A stretch of DNA of 64,000 bases, from NCBI GenBank assembly GCA_022577435.1, contig JAKOON010000012.1:19646085-19710084 (forward strand). Reading direction: 5' to 3'. Below the pieces are notes generated by a model. The model did not search any database. It was not told where the DNA came from and was given only the letters and a program-made list of their open reading frames with translations. Every line of letters begins with the position of its first letter. The stretch's first letter is position 1. The stretch comes from Embiotoca jacksoni. Lineage: Eukaryota; Chordata; Actinopteri; Embiotocidae. This document shows, in pieces, positions 46,980 through 60,544 of the stretch. The position numbers were made by a program, and so were the translations under genes.

Positions 46980-48285
46980 TTAGGTTAGGTTAGGTAGTTA
47001 CTTTATTAATCCCCAAGGGGAAATTTTTTCGCTACAGCAGCATACAGAAAGCAATAAGATAACAATAGAATAATAGAAAAACAATAAAATAGCAGTAAAA
47101 TAGCAGTAAAAAATATTAAATATAAAATGCACAGTATATACAGTATATACAGTACAGTATATATATATTATATACAAACAACCAAGAAACACAGTCAACA
47201 GTGTTATTGTTATGTGATGGATTTTGCCAGAGGTGAGTTATTGTACAGTCTTATTGCGGTCGGCAGGAATGATCTCCTGTATCTGTCCTTGTGACAGCGG
47301 AGCTGGAGGAGTCTTTTGAAGAACGTCCTCCTCTGTCCCTGCAGCAGGTAGAGGGTGGTCAGGATTATCCAATATGGATAATAGTTTCCTCAGTGTCCTC
47401 CTCTTCAACACCTTTTCCAGACTGTCCAGTTTGTAGCCGATGATGGAGCCGGCCTTCTTAACCAGTTTGTTAAGTCTGTTGGTGTCACCGGCTCCAATGC
47501 TGCTCCCCCAGCAGACCACAGCGAAGTACAATGCACTGGCCACAACAGACTGGTAGAACATCTCCAACATCTGGCTGCACACATTGAAGGATCGAAGTTT
47601 CCTCAAGAAAAAGAGTCGACTCATCCCCTTCTTGTAGACAGCGTTGATGTTGGTCTTCCAGTTCAGTCTGTTATCGATGGACACACCCAGGTACTTGTAC
47701 TCCTCAACCATGTCCACCTCCTCTCCCAGAACTCTCAGCGGTTGTGGAGCCGTCGTCTTCCTCCTGAAGTCGACCACCATCTCTCTGGTCTTGGCCACGT
47801 TCAGGAGCAGGTGATTTCTTCCCGCCCACTCCACAAAGTCCTCCACTACTGCCCTGTACTCCTCCTCCCATCCATCCCTTATACACCCTACCACTGCAGA
47901 GTCATCAGAGAACTTCTGCAGATGGCAGGACTCTGAGTTGTTCTGGAAGTCAGTTGTGTATAAGGTGAACAGGAAGGGAGACAGAACAGTTCCCTGAGGA
48001 GCTCCAATACCACTGACCACCGTATCAGACAGTACACTGCCCAGACGGACAAACTGTGGTCTGCCTGTCAGGTAGTCAGTGATCCAGGAGACGGTGGACG
48101 CGTCCACCCCCACCACCCGCAGCTTCTCACTCAGTAGCAGTGGTTGGATGGTGTTAAATGCACTGGAGAAATCAAAGAAAGTGATTCTCACAGAGTCACC
48201 GGTTCCATCCAGGTGAGACTGAGCTCGTTGCAGCAGGTAGATGATGGCATCGTCCACTCCACTGCCATTGCTTTTTTGTAGTGTT
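46980..48285 (-). mobile_element. Rex1-type LINE, 5'-truncated, with intact 3' half of RT frame
   Basis: Minus strand. RT blocks: FFDFSSAFNTIQP (motif A), GAPQGTVLSPFLFTLYTTDF (motif B), KFSDDSAVVGC (motif C), EYKYLGVSID, LFFLRKLRSFNVC and the C-terminal C-W-G-S-S-I...R-R-T-L-R-K-L-L. The frame is uninterrupted from about 48285 to the stop at 47238. The 3' UTR ends with the fish Rex1 tail (CCCCTTGGGGATTAATAAAG) and four CCTAA-type repeats at 46980-46995. The insertion is truncated at about 48285, where the flanking AGTGTTATTTTACTATTTGACAG-like sequence, part of no LINE I know, takes over. A young-looking insertion. Confidence 0.9.
47238..48285 (-). pseudogene. Rex1 reverse transcriptase, C-terminal about 350 codons
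   Basis: An open frame from the palm through the thumb to the natural C-terminus (S-Q-G-Q-I-Q-E-I-I-P-A-D-R-N-K-T-V-Q). The motif C metal-binding pair reads F-S-D-D where most relatives have F-A-D-D. Both aspartates are present. The N-terminal fingers and the endonuclease are absent, so it cannot retrotranspose alone. About 35 codons upstream of Val-Asp-Asp-Ala are flanking sequence fused by chance. Confidence 0.85.
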
Positions 48286-50687
48286 ATTTTACTATTTGAC
48301 AGACATTGACCCTCACGCCTCAAGCAGGGTGAAGCAGCCACACCAAGGTGAAGGTGAAGAACTGCAGAAAAACTGTGGGAGAGCAATGAAGGGTGACACC
48401 TCAGGAATCAGGCCCAGACAAAAGCAGAGACTTTTTGATTGCCGGATAGTCAATTAGAAAAAACAATTATGAATACTCGCACCTTTGTCTCACCTTGACA
48501 AAACGGGTGCAGCACTAGTGGTAATTATTCATGGTTGTGTGACTGATTGTTTATGTATTTATGAGGGTCAAAAAGCCTTTTGCACACAGTACTTCATAAA
48601 GTATGAAAAAAAAAAAATCAACTTTCACCGAGGACAACTTCATAGCCTGCAGTATGTACCTCCCTCTGTATTTGAGTAACAGAATACCCTGCCTGTTACC
48701 ATGGCAGCTGGTTGGAAGAAAGGGCAGAGGTGAAGGAAGATGCATGCCTCTCTTTAGCCTGGTGTCCCAGCAGATGTTCCAGGTTTTCTTTTCAGCATAC
48801 TCATTATCAGAATAAAAGCTAACTACACGGCAGAGGAGTGCAAGAGCTCGTGCTCATCAGGAACAGCTTTCTTCTCTCAAGCAGTAGAAGGCATTTAACA
48901 ACAAATGTTTACTGTTTTCTATGTGAAAATAATCCCTGGTGGTGCCATTAAGTTATTTTAGTGTGGAGAGACACCTTTTTCAAAGAGTTTATGTTATAAA
49001 TGGGGGAACATTTGGAGGGCCAAATGAAAGACATTAATACATTGCATTATGGGAGTTGTAAGACCCAGAATTTTTGGAGTTTGACCCATCCTAGGAAATA
49101 AAAGTAAGTTTATAGTGTACAGTATATGGTGTGCTGTTTTGATTTTCCTTTTGATCCAGACTAAAAACTTCTTAGTAAAGGATTGCCATGAAATTTGACA
49201 TGTGTTTCAGAGAAAATAACTTTGGCAATCTCTACTTTTTCTGGTGCCATCATGAGGTTAAATTTCTCACTTATCCTTTAACAGATTGATCGATACAAAC
49301 ACTTGGACTGTCAGTCATGATTCCATTGATCAGCTTCAACTTCCATTTAGTGTCTGCGTGAGCCAAAATTTGTAATTTGACCATTCCTTTGATTGACCAA
49401 ATGACCAAAATGTAAATTTTCCATCAGCCTCAGCTTTGTGCTTAGTGTTGTTTAGCAAAGATTACAAAGTCAACAAGGTGGTAAATGAAATGCTGCACAT
49501 GGTAAAAAAAAGTATACAGTGCATGCTAGAATTGCCATTACACTAGCTGAAAGCACTGCTTTGCCTAAATATGCTTTCATGGCTGTATACTTTGTTCTGT
49601 TGGTCCATCAGATTTGTGGAAGTTCAATATTAATTAATTTCAACATACATGTGGACTTTTGTTGAAAGTATTAAATGATTAATCGTTCAATAATAATTTC
49701 TAAGCAAAAAATTGTCTGGTCCCAGCTTCTCAAATGTGAATATTTACTAGTTCTTCTAGTATTCTGGAGCTGTGAACTCACTATCCTTTAGGCTTTTGAG
49801 TGTTGGTCTCAAAGAGAGACATTTAAATATGGTTTCAGCTTTAGGAGATAATAATGTATTATAATGTATAATGCACTATAAATAAATAAAATATATCTCA
49901 TATCTATTGGCAAGGAAAATAACTGTTGGTTGGAGCCGTACAGTTCCCCTATGTTTGAAATAATACAACATTTCCTCAGGTTTTATGTGTTAATTAATTG
50001 ACAGAAAAAAGGAAGGCAGTTCAATAAGTGTTCTTTTACAATAAATACTCCCAATAAATTAATACATTTGAGTCTTAAAACCAGATTTGGACATACACAA
50101 TTCTCCAACAACACCAGGACTACAAGAGGAGGATCAATTACTGTTGATATTGTACTTCAGGGGAGAAACATTTAACTTTGTGATTTAGCAAATTATGCAG
50201 ATAAAAACCATACAAACTGAACCTGGCTCCTTGCATTGAGCAGTGCCTTTTAAAAAGTAAAGTTCTTTTAGATGAAGCAATCTCCAGTCTCCGAGAGTTG
50301 CTCCTTATTTAAAAGATTTAACCTTCCCCACGAAGGCAAAGCAGAGCTGATTAAATCCACTTTAGATTTCATCTTTGTAATTTGATTCAACGGATGCTTT
50401 CTAGTGAGGAAAGTTGCTGACTGGAGACCAGGACAGTGGAGCGCTCACATTTCACTCCACGGGAAGTAGCAGTGTTAGGTTTCTGCTTCAAACAGGATCA
50501 CTGTGGGCATCTTTGGAATACACTTAATCAAAGGCTAGAATGGAAATACATAAATCCCTAAGCTCTATACATGGAAATATGTGGAAGAACATGCAGGATA
50601 AAGTTCATACTGTATGCTGCCAATGCATTTTCTTGTCCTTTTAAACTGCCCCCATGCATCATTTCTAGCTATGTGAACATGTATTCC

Positions 50688-50691
<4 letters not shown>

Positions 50692-50755
<64 letters not shown>
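50692..50755. repeat. (GT)n microsatellite, about 32 units
   Basis: Uninterrupted TG dinucleotides. Confidence 0.98.
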
Positions 50756-50756
<1 letters not shown>

Positions 50757-52898
50757 ATGCGAGCTTATTTCATTACATCATCATCATCGGTTCACATTAC
50801 ACATGTTTGCCCTTGGCCTAACGCTGTACATTCAGAAATATCATTGTTTACTACCATTCTGTCTCCACTATAGTCTCTGTAATTTGTTTACCATTTTAAA
50901 AGAGTCGTTCTAAGCTGCGTCATCAGTCTCTGATCGTGGAAAACATTCTGCCTTTCTCTGTCCTGTGTGCATGGTGCTGATGTGGGTGGAAAAGTGAAAA
51001 ACAAAAATGTCAGTACCATATATTTGAACCAGCAGGTGAGGTGAAAATTGAAGGCACCATCACTAAGTAGAAGCTTAAAGTTGAATATTCCAATAATGCA
51101 CTTTTACTCTACAATAATGCCACAACATGTTAAAAACAAAATACATAATCGGGTACTATGCGTAGGAGTAAATCGTTCCAGATTTTTATTGAGCCAAATT
51201 TAGCAGAATTGCAGTTGAGACTGTTTAGAACTACTGACCCATTGTTATAACAATGTAGCGTGTTATAACACGCTCTAATTTACAGTTTTGATTATGTTTT
51301 AAATATGTTGCAAGTAGCCTAACTCACTATCACTGTCATCATTCATGTTTTTAGATGCTACAAATTATATCCAACCAGGACAAAGCCCTGTAAGAAACAG
51401 TCCAGAGAGTCGTTGCTATGGAGATGTCACAGTGTCTCGTCCACTCGCTTAATAGTAAACTGAGCTGTCATCAACTTTAATGTTGATTATGGCAACTGGA
51501 CAGTTAGAGGACACTATTTAGAGAGAATTTCAATGTATACAAAGTGAACCAACACAAGAGTGGGGGGAAGACAGAACATTGTGTTGAAGAGTAAGATCTT
51601 CTCTGAGAAGTTTCTGTGGGCTTTTTCTGTATTCTGACTTTATATATTTATTTATATATATATATATATATTTATTTATATACATATATTTAGTTATTTT
51701 TAATGCATGTAAGTTTTCCTTGTCAGTTGGTATAAACCTGACAGCCACATCCCAGATGTCTTTTTTTTCATCTGTATCATACAATGTAAACATCTTTCTT
51801 TCTTCCTCACAATATGATGTCATTCTATTTTTCTACTTAGACAATAATGGGAGGCAATTAAAGATGTGATCTGTCAACCCATCTACATTTCATCTTTCAT
51901 GTGTTGTCATTGTCCTCGCACTAAAAGGCATCAGAAAATGAAGTGAGCAGTTGCTGAATGAATGCTCGGTCTCGGTACATCAGTGGGCTTTTGTCGGATT
52001 GATTTTGCATTTGTTTCATGTTTCTTCCATTCTGTCTCGCCTGCTCTTCTTTGTTCATGTGCGTTTGAGAGAAAAAGATGACATGACCACTTTCATTAAG
52101 GTCCCAGCTTTCTTCGACAGGCCGCTGTGGAAAGCTGAGGGACACGCATACAACACACAGACACACAAAAACACACACATGCACCACCTCTTCCACAGAT
52201 GTTGGTTACATTTTGTCCTCCTTCTCTACTCATTTCATCCCTCTATTCTCAGCGGGGGGTTTTTCCAACAATCCTGTTGGTTTTCTGTTGTTGATTTGGA
52301 TAGAAGTCAATGTAATTTGGTTTTCTTCTCTTGAGAAAAGCGACATTCTAAACATACCGTAAGGTGTCCGCTCGCTCAAACTCCATTGTGTTACCGAGTA
52401 CTCCTCATCATCACTCTTACTGTATTTTAATATGAGATGATTGTTGTTGATTTTCATGAATGAATGAAAACAATCAAAAGTGTCTCAGTTACCATAACTT
52501 GTACTGTAACAGTTAAGATACTACTACTGTATATACAACATATGGACATTTACTTGATCTTTGCATGCAAATTCACTTCACACCAAGTCTACTGATATTA
52601 CCAGATTCCAGTCCAACGTTAATGTTATGAAGGCTGCAGTAACATTTCTCAAGTTTCAGTCTCACAACACAGCTGTGTCTTCCATGTTGGAGCGTGGCTG
52701 TTTGTGAATGACAATGCGTATTAACACACGCATCATGCATGTGTCCCTCTCTCTCTCTCTCTTTCTCTCTCTGTCTCTCTCAGGGGATTGAGTGTCTCTC
52801 AGATTGAATTAAGCCAAACCGTGTTAACTGATTATTTTCTGAGTCTGTGAATCCTCCTGGATCCAGTTGGAAAGATATTCTTTGCTCCAGCAGGGATT

Positions 52899-53002
<104 letters not shown>

Positions 53003-54600
53003 ATCAGTGAATGTTACGTGTTAATTCATGTGTGTGTATTTGCTTGCTGATAATTGAAGCTGACGCCGACTGAGACCTCCTGACCTCATCAATTTCAAAC
53101 ATAATTACAGCTTTGATAGCTCTATTAAACCAATCTCAGCTACGGGCTCATTCTGACTCTATTGTGTAACATCAGCTCATAACTTCCTCGATGCCCTGAT
53201 TTCAACTTCTTATCATTCATAGTGTTAAACCTTCTTTACCTTCCAATATGCATTCATAATTCAGTGAACAACATTACACTACTGCTTCTCTCTGCTACAT
53301 CTCTGCTATATAGATAATTAGTTACTGATTAGATTTGAAGACATTAATAAACAATGAAGATTGCAGCTGTACAGTACATTTAAGGTAAAAGTGTACATAA
53401 CTTAACTTAAAACCAGGTTAAGTTTGAGTGGAACTTGGATTGCTGGACAGAGAGGATTGAAGCTACGAGCAGTAAAACTTTGTTCAAACACCATACAACC
53501 AAAAGAGTTGGTCCTTTTAAAAAAAATATCCATATAGAGTATCAATCATCATTTGAATTGCCTCTGGAAATATTGTTGAGCTTCAAATGCAGCATCTGAA
53601 TGATATTCTAAAATGGGCAACCTGTTTGGTTGATGCCTTTATTTTGCGATGCAAAAGGCACGAATAAAGGAAGGGGGTCGAAAAATCAACCTCCTTCTGA
53701 AAAAATAAAACATTCTGTTTTCACTGCACAATAATTCCCATTGTGTGAGAGCACTCATGACAACAACAACAACAGCTGGAAAACATATGTTTACGAGTAA
53801 ATTAATCACACACAAAAAACACCCCTAGCCTGCAAAGTGCCTGTAGAGTTTGTAGCCTCCACACTCATTAAGTGTGTTTGTTGTAGGCATGTAACAGTCA
53901 CTGCAGCACAGATGGTAAGGTGATGCATTCCCAAGCTGAAGGCCACTTTCCAGTTGTCGATGTGAAGATTTCCATCTGCTCTGTTAAAGTTCCCTGTAAC
54001 AGCGCTGTCATACTGACTCTGTCGGAGTTAAACGCAGGTTTGGGCACGCTGCTCTGTCAGGATTTCTCTCCAGCTGTTGTTGGTCATGTCTCTTTGAATA
54101 GACCGATTAATGGTCTCATGGATGAGAAGGTGTAATGAGACAGTTTTCCGCCTCCAGATATGTTGAACCCCGCCTCCGTCCTCTCGAGAGGCCGTACCTG
54201 GCTGTAGCACCTGTTGCGTGTTTCGACCTCGTACCGCATACCTCCACTGCAGCCCTCATCTGGGAGAAAAGAACAGGAGCGTTATTAAGAAGAGAAATAA
54301 CCAAGAGCGAGGGAGCTGCAGATACTCAGACACCTGGCGTGTCAGAGCGGGCGGGAGATTATTAGGGGAAGATGTGCGTATGTGTTTGATAGATACACGT
54401 GTATAATGGGTGTGTATGTGTGTGTCTGTGGAGGAGCTAGGTGGCCTTCGGCTGCTGTCAGAAAAAAGAGAACATGGAAACATAAGTGAAAAATATCTTT
54501 AGCTTTTGTTTTAAAAGAACTGAGAACATATTACAATGACTTAAATGCTGTGAACTCACATTGTTAGAAGATATAAGATTCGCTGTGGAGAAAGCCCTGT

Positions 54601-54602
<2 letters not shown>

Positions 54603-54677
<75 letters not shown>

Positions 54678-54709
54678 TGCGTGCGTGCGTGCGTGTGTGC
54701 GTGTGTGTG
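54603..54709. repeat. (GT)n then (GTGC)n compound microsatellite
   Basis: About 34 GT units, a short GA run, then GTGC/GTGT alternation. Alternating purine-pyrimidine with CG steps favours Z-DNA. Confidence 0.95.
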
Positions 54710-57700
54710 AAACTGCTGTTTCTACAATGTGGTTGGTCTCATTGTTTACTCTCAAAGTATTTATTCTGTTGGTCAAAGTGCACGACAGCACACTCGAAAC
54801 ACAAAAACCTAGAGCAGAGATTTCTTGGTGTTTCTCTTGACCCTTGGCTGTTTGCTGCAGAGGTGTTGAAGGAATGAACACACTCCCCCGTTGACACATT
54901 CGCACGAAGCTGTGCCTGGACACTAATTAGCGATTGTCAGACAAAACAAGAGCAAACAGAGGAGCATGTAGGCTGGAAGGAGAAGTGGTGCCACTGGGGA
55001 AAAACAAAAGTGAAGAGTTTTTAAAGCATATTAATGCTTTAAAAACAGCAACTTGTCTATTTCACTTTGTGACAATAGCAGCGGTTCTAATGTCAGGTCT
55101 GTGTGTGATGCAGGTTCAACTTACGCAGGATCATAAAAAAAAAAAGAATTAAGTGTACATAGATCTGATTATAATAACATGTGTATTCCATTAAATCCAT
55201 CTGTTTTCTATGTGTATACATTATTCAAAATGGTAAGTAGGCTTACTTTTATAAATTATAAGTACTTGTATTATAAGTGCTTGGCTTTGGTACTTCAGTC
55301 TCTGTTGTAAGACATACAAAAACACAATGGAATGGAATATATTTATCTTCTATAAAAAATATTTAGGGAAAGCCGAAGAGATTCTCCAGTCTCTGGATAA
55401 TCTTTCTCTCCCAGGAGGACCTTTCTCTTTCTCCACACTCTGCCACGATGGATCTGTGATTGGTGACACCGTTTTCCAAGAGCATTGATTCATCAGTAGG
55501 GCAAAGTTTTTATACATTGTGATCTAAATGAATCTTCTGAGGAGCGACCAACCTCTTAATCCTGAAGTTACCTCGCCAACCCCAAATCCTGCCTCATACA
55601 CACTTCTGGTCTCTACATGGACACAGAATCTACGTTGAAAGAGTTTTGGTTGTTTACTTTATATTACCTCGTAACTTCTCCAGGATTTGGGCATCACTTT
55701 TAGTGCAGAACGGTATTTTCTTCCATAATAGACTGTTTTGTCAGCAACAGATGAAGGTGGACCTGAGGCTCCAGAGGATGTGGAATTAGTTCTGCGATGT
55801 TTTCTTCTTAGTTATTCTAGGGTGACTTTAGCTGGGTCATGTGATGTGTATTCTCTCTTTTCCAAGTCACATCCAGTGCTCTTATTGCTGGCATGCAATT
55901 TAAATCTCATACAAGACAGTTTACCACTTAATAGTAAGACGTGGGTATTTATATAATGAAGAAAAAAAAAGGATTATAACATTAATTATCATATGTTTAC
56001 TTTAAAGTAACTATGTAAAGGTTTAGCTTTCATAACCACCTCTATATGTCATTACGGTGACAATAATGTCAGTAAGATGACTTCTCCATTGTGCCTCTGA
56101 GACTGAGACAGGCCAGCAGGCAGTTTTGTTGTGAAACCAAAATAGTGGCGTGAAATGTAAAGCAGCTCTTCAGAGGTCCGTGGACGCTGCCAGTGCTCTC
56201 AGCAGTCATATTCATTTGGAGTTATTCCCACTCGCAATGCAGTAAAGATTCCATGTCATTAAACTGCTCTGCGTAGCACCTCCTGATGAAGTCGATGACT
56301 ATAGATTCTACAACATATTCAAATGGTGATTCTACAAGGGTTGAATGTTTGACTCTGACATAAGTAATAGGTCTCACACTGGGACTGTTTCGATATGTGT
56401 GGAATAATAAGTCAGGCTCTTTCAGCGCAGAGAGCCCGGTCGAGGGCCTTCTCGTCCAGGGGGAGAATAATGAGATCCTTTCACAAGTGGAGGGATCCGG
56501 GAATGTTTTTAACGTCCCTTAGATGACAAAGATGTCTCAAGGGCCTGAAACATTCTTTCACATGAATGGAGGAAAAGAGAGGATGATGGAAATGGAATGA
56601 GAGCGAAAGAGGAGGAGTGGAGAGGCAGCAGTTATTTGGGTCAACTTGGCACCCTTTCACCTTCAGTACGGCTTCACTTCTAGGTGAGGATGAAAAGTGG
56701 GATATTCAGATAGAGCGTACAGTGTTCGCTTCATATTGCAGTTGCTCATGTTGTTTGTACATGATTTCAGTTCGTGGGAATGAAAGGGAGCTTCATTGCC
56801 GGGATAGGTGGTCTAAGGTTCCTCTGTGACTGTTGATCTTTCCACCGGTCGGCCGCTCCGTCTGTAGAAGAGAAGTTGAAAGTGTCAAAATCTTATGTAT
56901 ATGCATTTCTGATTGGAGTCAGATCATACTGTAAGTCTACACAGCCAAAAGGTCACATGAAAACAGAATTTTACATTTTTGCAAATCTGTATAAGTCCGA
57001 CTGCTCTGATCAGATTCAAGGTGTTTTTTTTTTTTTTTACATCTGTGACTTTTTACGCCAACTAAATGTTGCATGTACATCACATATAACAAACACGCTT
57101 TGGTGGCAGAGGGAGACTGGTCTGTGTGGACCACTCTATGCTGGGCAGTGAGAGCTGCATGAAATAAAACAGAGCAGGCAAGCTTCCACCATCTCTGACG
57201 CTTTCTCATTATTTTTATAAAAACCTGTGCTGAGGCTCCTCGTGGTTGTATGGTAATTATCAAGCCCATTTTTTTTTCTGCTCCCAATTTGGCATGTCTA
57301 TGTCAACTACTTCTACTTCTCTGGGCAGTGTGCCAGACAAGTAGAAGGAATGTGGATCAGACCCAAAAAGAGGATTGTCGCCCAGACATACGGACCGGAG
57401 CCAAACACTATATATATAAAAAAAAGTTTCTGGGTCTGAAAAAGGAGGCTGATGCGGAAGTGCATTAAACTGCAATACCACCAAGTGCCACTAAAGGTTG
57501 GCTCCAAAAAGCCTCTGGCTCCACAGACTTGGATTCAACTTCTTTCATAAAATTTCAAGTCAATACATTTTTTCCACCACTTACTAGAATAACAAGGGCC
57601 TGATTGGATAGTTCGGGGCTTCGGCCCTTTTCTACCCATGTTTGATTTAATTTGTTGGTGGTGGTAAGGTGGCGGGAGAACTCGGGAGGAGAGGCAGCAA

Positions 57701-57969
57701 CACATGTGGACCAAGGCACAAAACAAAACAAAACAGAGACTTCTGCTGTGACTGTGTACATGTGGGTGAGGGTCAATTGGGAGGTGAGGTTGTGCTCAGG
57801 GAGTGAAAGCTGTCAAAGAGTGATCAGGGAGGTGACAGGTTCAAGGTTTAGATGGTTGGGTGCTGTTCAGGTGTAGGATGAATGACAGAGGATGGTTGTA
57901 TGGTTTTCTGGAGGGCGGGGTTGTTTGTGGCTGATTTCAGGTATTTTAATGCTAATGATTGGTGTCTCT

Positions 57970-58085
57970 GTCAGGTCGTTAATGTGTTTGGAGCAAGTCA
58001 TGTTGCTTTGGAAGGCGATGCCGAGGAATGTTGCTTGTTTGCTGATGCTGACTGTTTGGTTGTAGAGTGTGAGGTTGATGTTGAT
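57970..58085 (-). mobile_element. Possible LINE reverse-transcriptase scrap
   Basis: The minus-strand translation contains L-Y-N-Q-T-V-S-I-S-K-Q-A-T-F-L-G-I-A-F followed by K-H-I-N-D-L. This resembles the RT block F-L-G-V-x-F-D...H-I that follows the palm in Jockey/I/CR1-type elements. It is too short to classify. Flanks show nothing recognisable. Confidence 0.3.
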
Positions 58086-58268
58086 GTTGATGTTGTTGGG
58101 CTACAGGTGTGTGTCCTTGGTGAAAAGGATGCATTAGACCAGTTAGCTCGGTGTTGTTAGCTAAAGTCGCTTCTTCTTCTTAGTTTTCTGGCGGTCCATC
58201 TGAAAATAATCCATCATTAATGAGAAAATAAGCCTCAAAAAGCTGTGTAAATCAAACAGACAAACAGA

Positions 58269-58306
58269 CAAACAGACACGCCCCCAAAAGGGGGCGTGTC
58301 TGTTTG
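58269..58306. repeat. Perfect hairpin, 17-bp stem and AAAA loop
   Basis: CAAACAGACACGCCCCC at 58269-58285 pairs exactly with GGGGGCGTGTCTGTTTG at 58290-58306. Upstream there are extra tandem copies of the CAAACAGA unit, which look like slippage at the left arm. Confidence 0.9.
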
Positions 58307-59443
58307 ATTGACAGACCTGTGGTGCAGTTAGTTTACGGCTATCTGAGGGCGGAAGGCATCGTCGGGTTTCTAGTCAGATCGAGTCAGATCCACCACTCGC
58401 TCCTCCCCACCTTATCCAAATATGCTTCTGGCTCCAAACTGCTCGGAACTAGCAGGATGGCGACGGACGTTTACAAACCAATGGGTGATGCCACTGTTGG
58501 TTGTCGCTCGATTGGATCTCATCACTTGTGATATATAATACAAACAGTCAGTCAAGAATATCAGATTCTGATTGGATATGCGAAACATCAGATATGGACT
58601 AGACATGAAGAATGTAAACCCAGTTTATTTGTAGTTTTGGCTCGGATGTCTTCTGTCACATAGAATAAGTGTTGCTGGTGAGACTCCTTATGAAACAAAC
58701 CCTTGAAAAATGGGACAACAATTCATTTGAAGGCTCTATTTTAGTTTTATTATTTGAGTTTCAGCTTTGTAGATTTATAGTTTTGCTGCCTCTGTTTAAA
58801 CGCGTCAAACGGAAGGTGTGATATCAACAATCTCTAAAAGTTTAGCCCTTTAAACTCCTACAGCATCGGTTTTATAGAGCCTTCAGTGACAGTACAGGAA
58901 GCCATATTGCGGAAGCATAATGTGTGAAATATGGCTTCTCCCCCTTGCTGTGCACTGTGTTCAGAAGGCAACTGAATTATGGGCATGCCACAATCGCATT
59001 GGACTCAGTTGGATAAGTCCAACTCTGCTGTAAACCATGAGAAGCACACAGCTTTATATTCCCCTCCTCACATATTCACATGTTTGCATCATAAATAGGA
59101 TTATTTAGCGCTCATCACTCTTGGTTTATAAGTTCCTGATTTGTTTTTTCTTGTTTCCATTATAGGGAAATAAAAGTCACACATCGGCAGTGTGATCTCA
59201 GAACAGAACAAAGTGCCAAATCACAATTTATTTTACTACTTCCTTTCCCTTGTAGAGTGTGAATCACAAGCAAAGAGATATCAGTGTAGCTGTTGGGTAA
59301 ACCCACAGGAATCTGAGCACTTCTTTCTGTTTTGTACAAATGCTATTTGCAAAATTCATGTTCCCACTCCATTATAGTCATGGCTCAGTTGGTTTTCCAC
59401 TAACTTGTACATGTGTTTCTCTTTGACCGTTTTTGTCCTGCAG

Positions 59444-60544
59444 GCCTGGCATCTGTGGTCAAAACTCTGCTGTGGTCAAAAATGGATTGTCCTCCTTTCC
59501 CCTCTCTTCCTCCTCTTCCTCACCATCTCCATGACGATGATCACTCTGCCCCTCTCTCTGCCCCCGGCCGACATCGACCGGCGGTCGTCCCGAGCTCTGA
59601 GCTCCACGGGGGAGTTGGGATCCAGACCCAGGATGGTGGAGTCGCCTCCAGCCGCCAGTTTACAGCAGCCGCTCACTCAGATTCACAGTAGCAGTGGAGC
59701 AGAGACGTCTAAACGTTCAGCGCTACCTAAACCATTTGTGGACATCAAAGAGAAAAGTCACGGTCCTATACGAAGAAATAGATACAAAAGCAAAAGAAAA
59801 GAGATGTCAGGCTCAATCCAGCCAACCAGTCACCACCATCCTCATATGCCAGAGTCTATAGTCAACAACACAGACCTAACGCACAGAATGAAGCCAAGCA
59901 ACCACAGTGCAGCAGCAAAGCACACTGCGCAGACATACATTCATACTGAAAGGAGTAAATACTCAGCAGCACGTATGCCTGCAGCAGCAGAGAGCATAAT
60001 AAGTGACAGAAGAGCTGCACACAGACAGGCAGGCAGATGGGAGGATAGAAACACAAACAGAAATGCAAGCAGAAAAACACAAGGCAGCCAGATAAGTGCA
60101 AAACTAATAGAACCTCACAAGACTATGGAAAAACACAGACGAGCAACAAAGCACTCTGGGAAATCTGACAACATGTGTGAAGAGCATCAGGCTATGAAAA
60201 AGCCCCAAGGGGATCTGAAAAAGCACCATGATCTCTCGGAGGATCCATCTAAAGCGAAGAAGAATCCCGGGTCATTCGAACAGAGAAAGGCTTCGTTCAA
60301 ACCCAAGAGAGTCGCGAAGAAAGATGACAGCAGCTGGTGTCAGAGCTTTAGTGAGCAGGACTTCCCAGACACTGACCACAGGAGGATCCGGATTAACGCT
60401 GAGCTGCAGCCTCTTCCCTGGCTCAGCAGGGATGATATCCAGAAGATGGAGCTCCTCGCCGGGGGGGAGGTGGTCAGCAAGGCCCGGGTGCCCGCCCACG
60501 GACGGGTGCTCCAAGTAGCACTGGATCCTCTCACACACCAGCAG
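59444..60544 (+). CDS. gask1a: gask1a (FAM198A) large coding exon: Golgi-associated kinase 1A
   Basis: Type II Golgi protein of the FAM198 family, related to the FAM20/Four-jointed secretory-pathway kinases; its substrate is not established. The exon is bounded by a pyrimidine-rich acceptor (TGTCCTGCAG) and a CAG|GTACGT donor, and is 1101 nt, 367 codons, phase 0. With an upstream Met as residue 1 it reads A-W-H-L-W-S-K-L, then a signal anchor at about residues 15-36. A long, poorly conserved basic stem rich in Lys, His and Ser follows. The conserved family block at about residues 322-362 contains PWLSRDDIQKMELL, GEVVSKARVPAHG and RVLQVALD. These match my recollection of human GASK1A better than GASK1B. 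Possible N-glycosylation sites (N-N-T-D, N-H-S, N-A-S) lie in the stem. The frame is open leftward to Met codons at 59405 and 59411, but they fall in what looks like intron. The catalytic aspartates would be in later exons outside the window. Confidence 0.85.

Noticed and set aside
47742..47936. Forward-strand frame inside the Rex1 LINE
   Set aside because: Antisense shadow of the RT frame.
50571..50873. Long Cys-Val frames over (GT)n tracts (also 52847, 54605, 63607, 3145)
   Set aside because: Direct translation of dinucleotide repeats.
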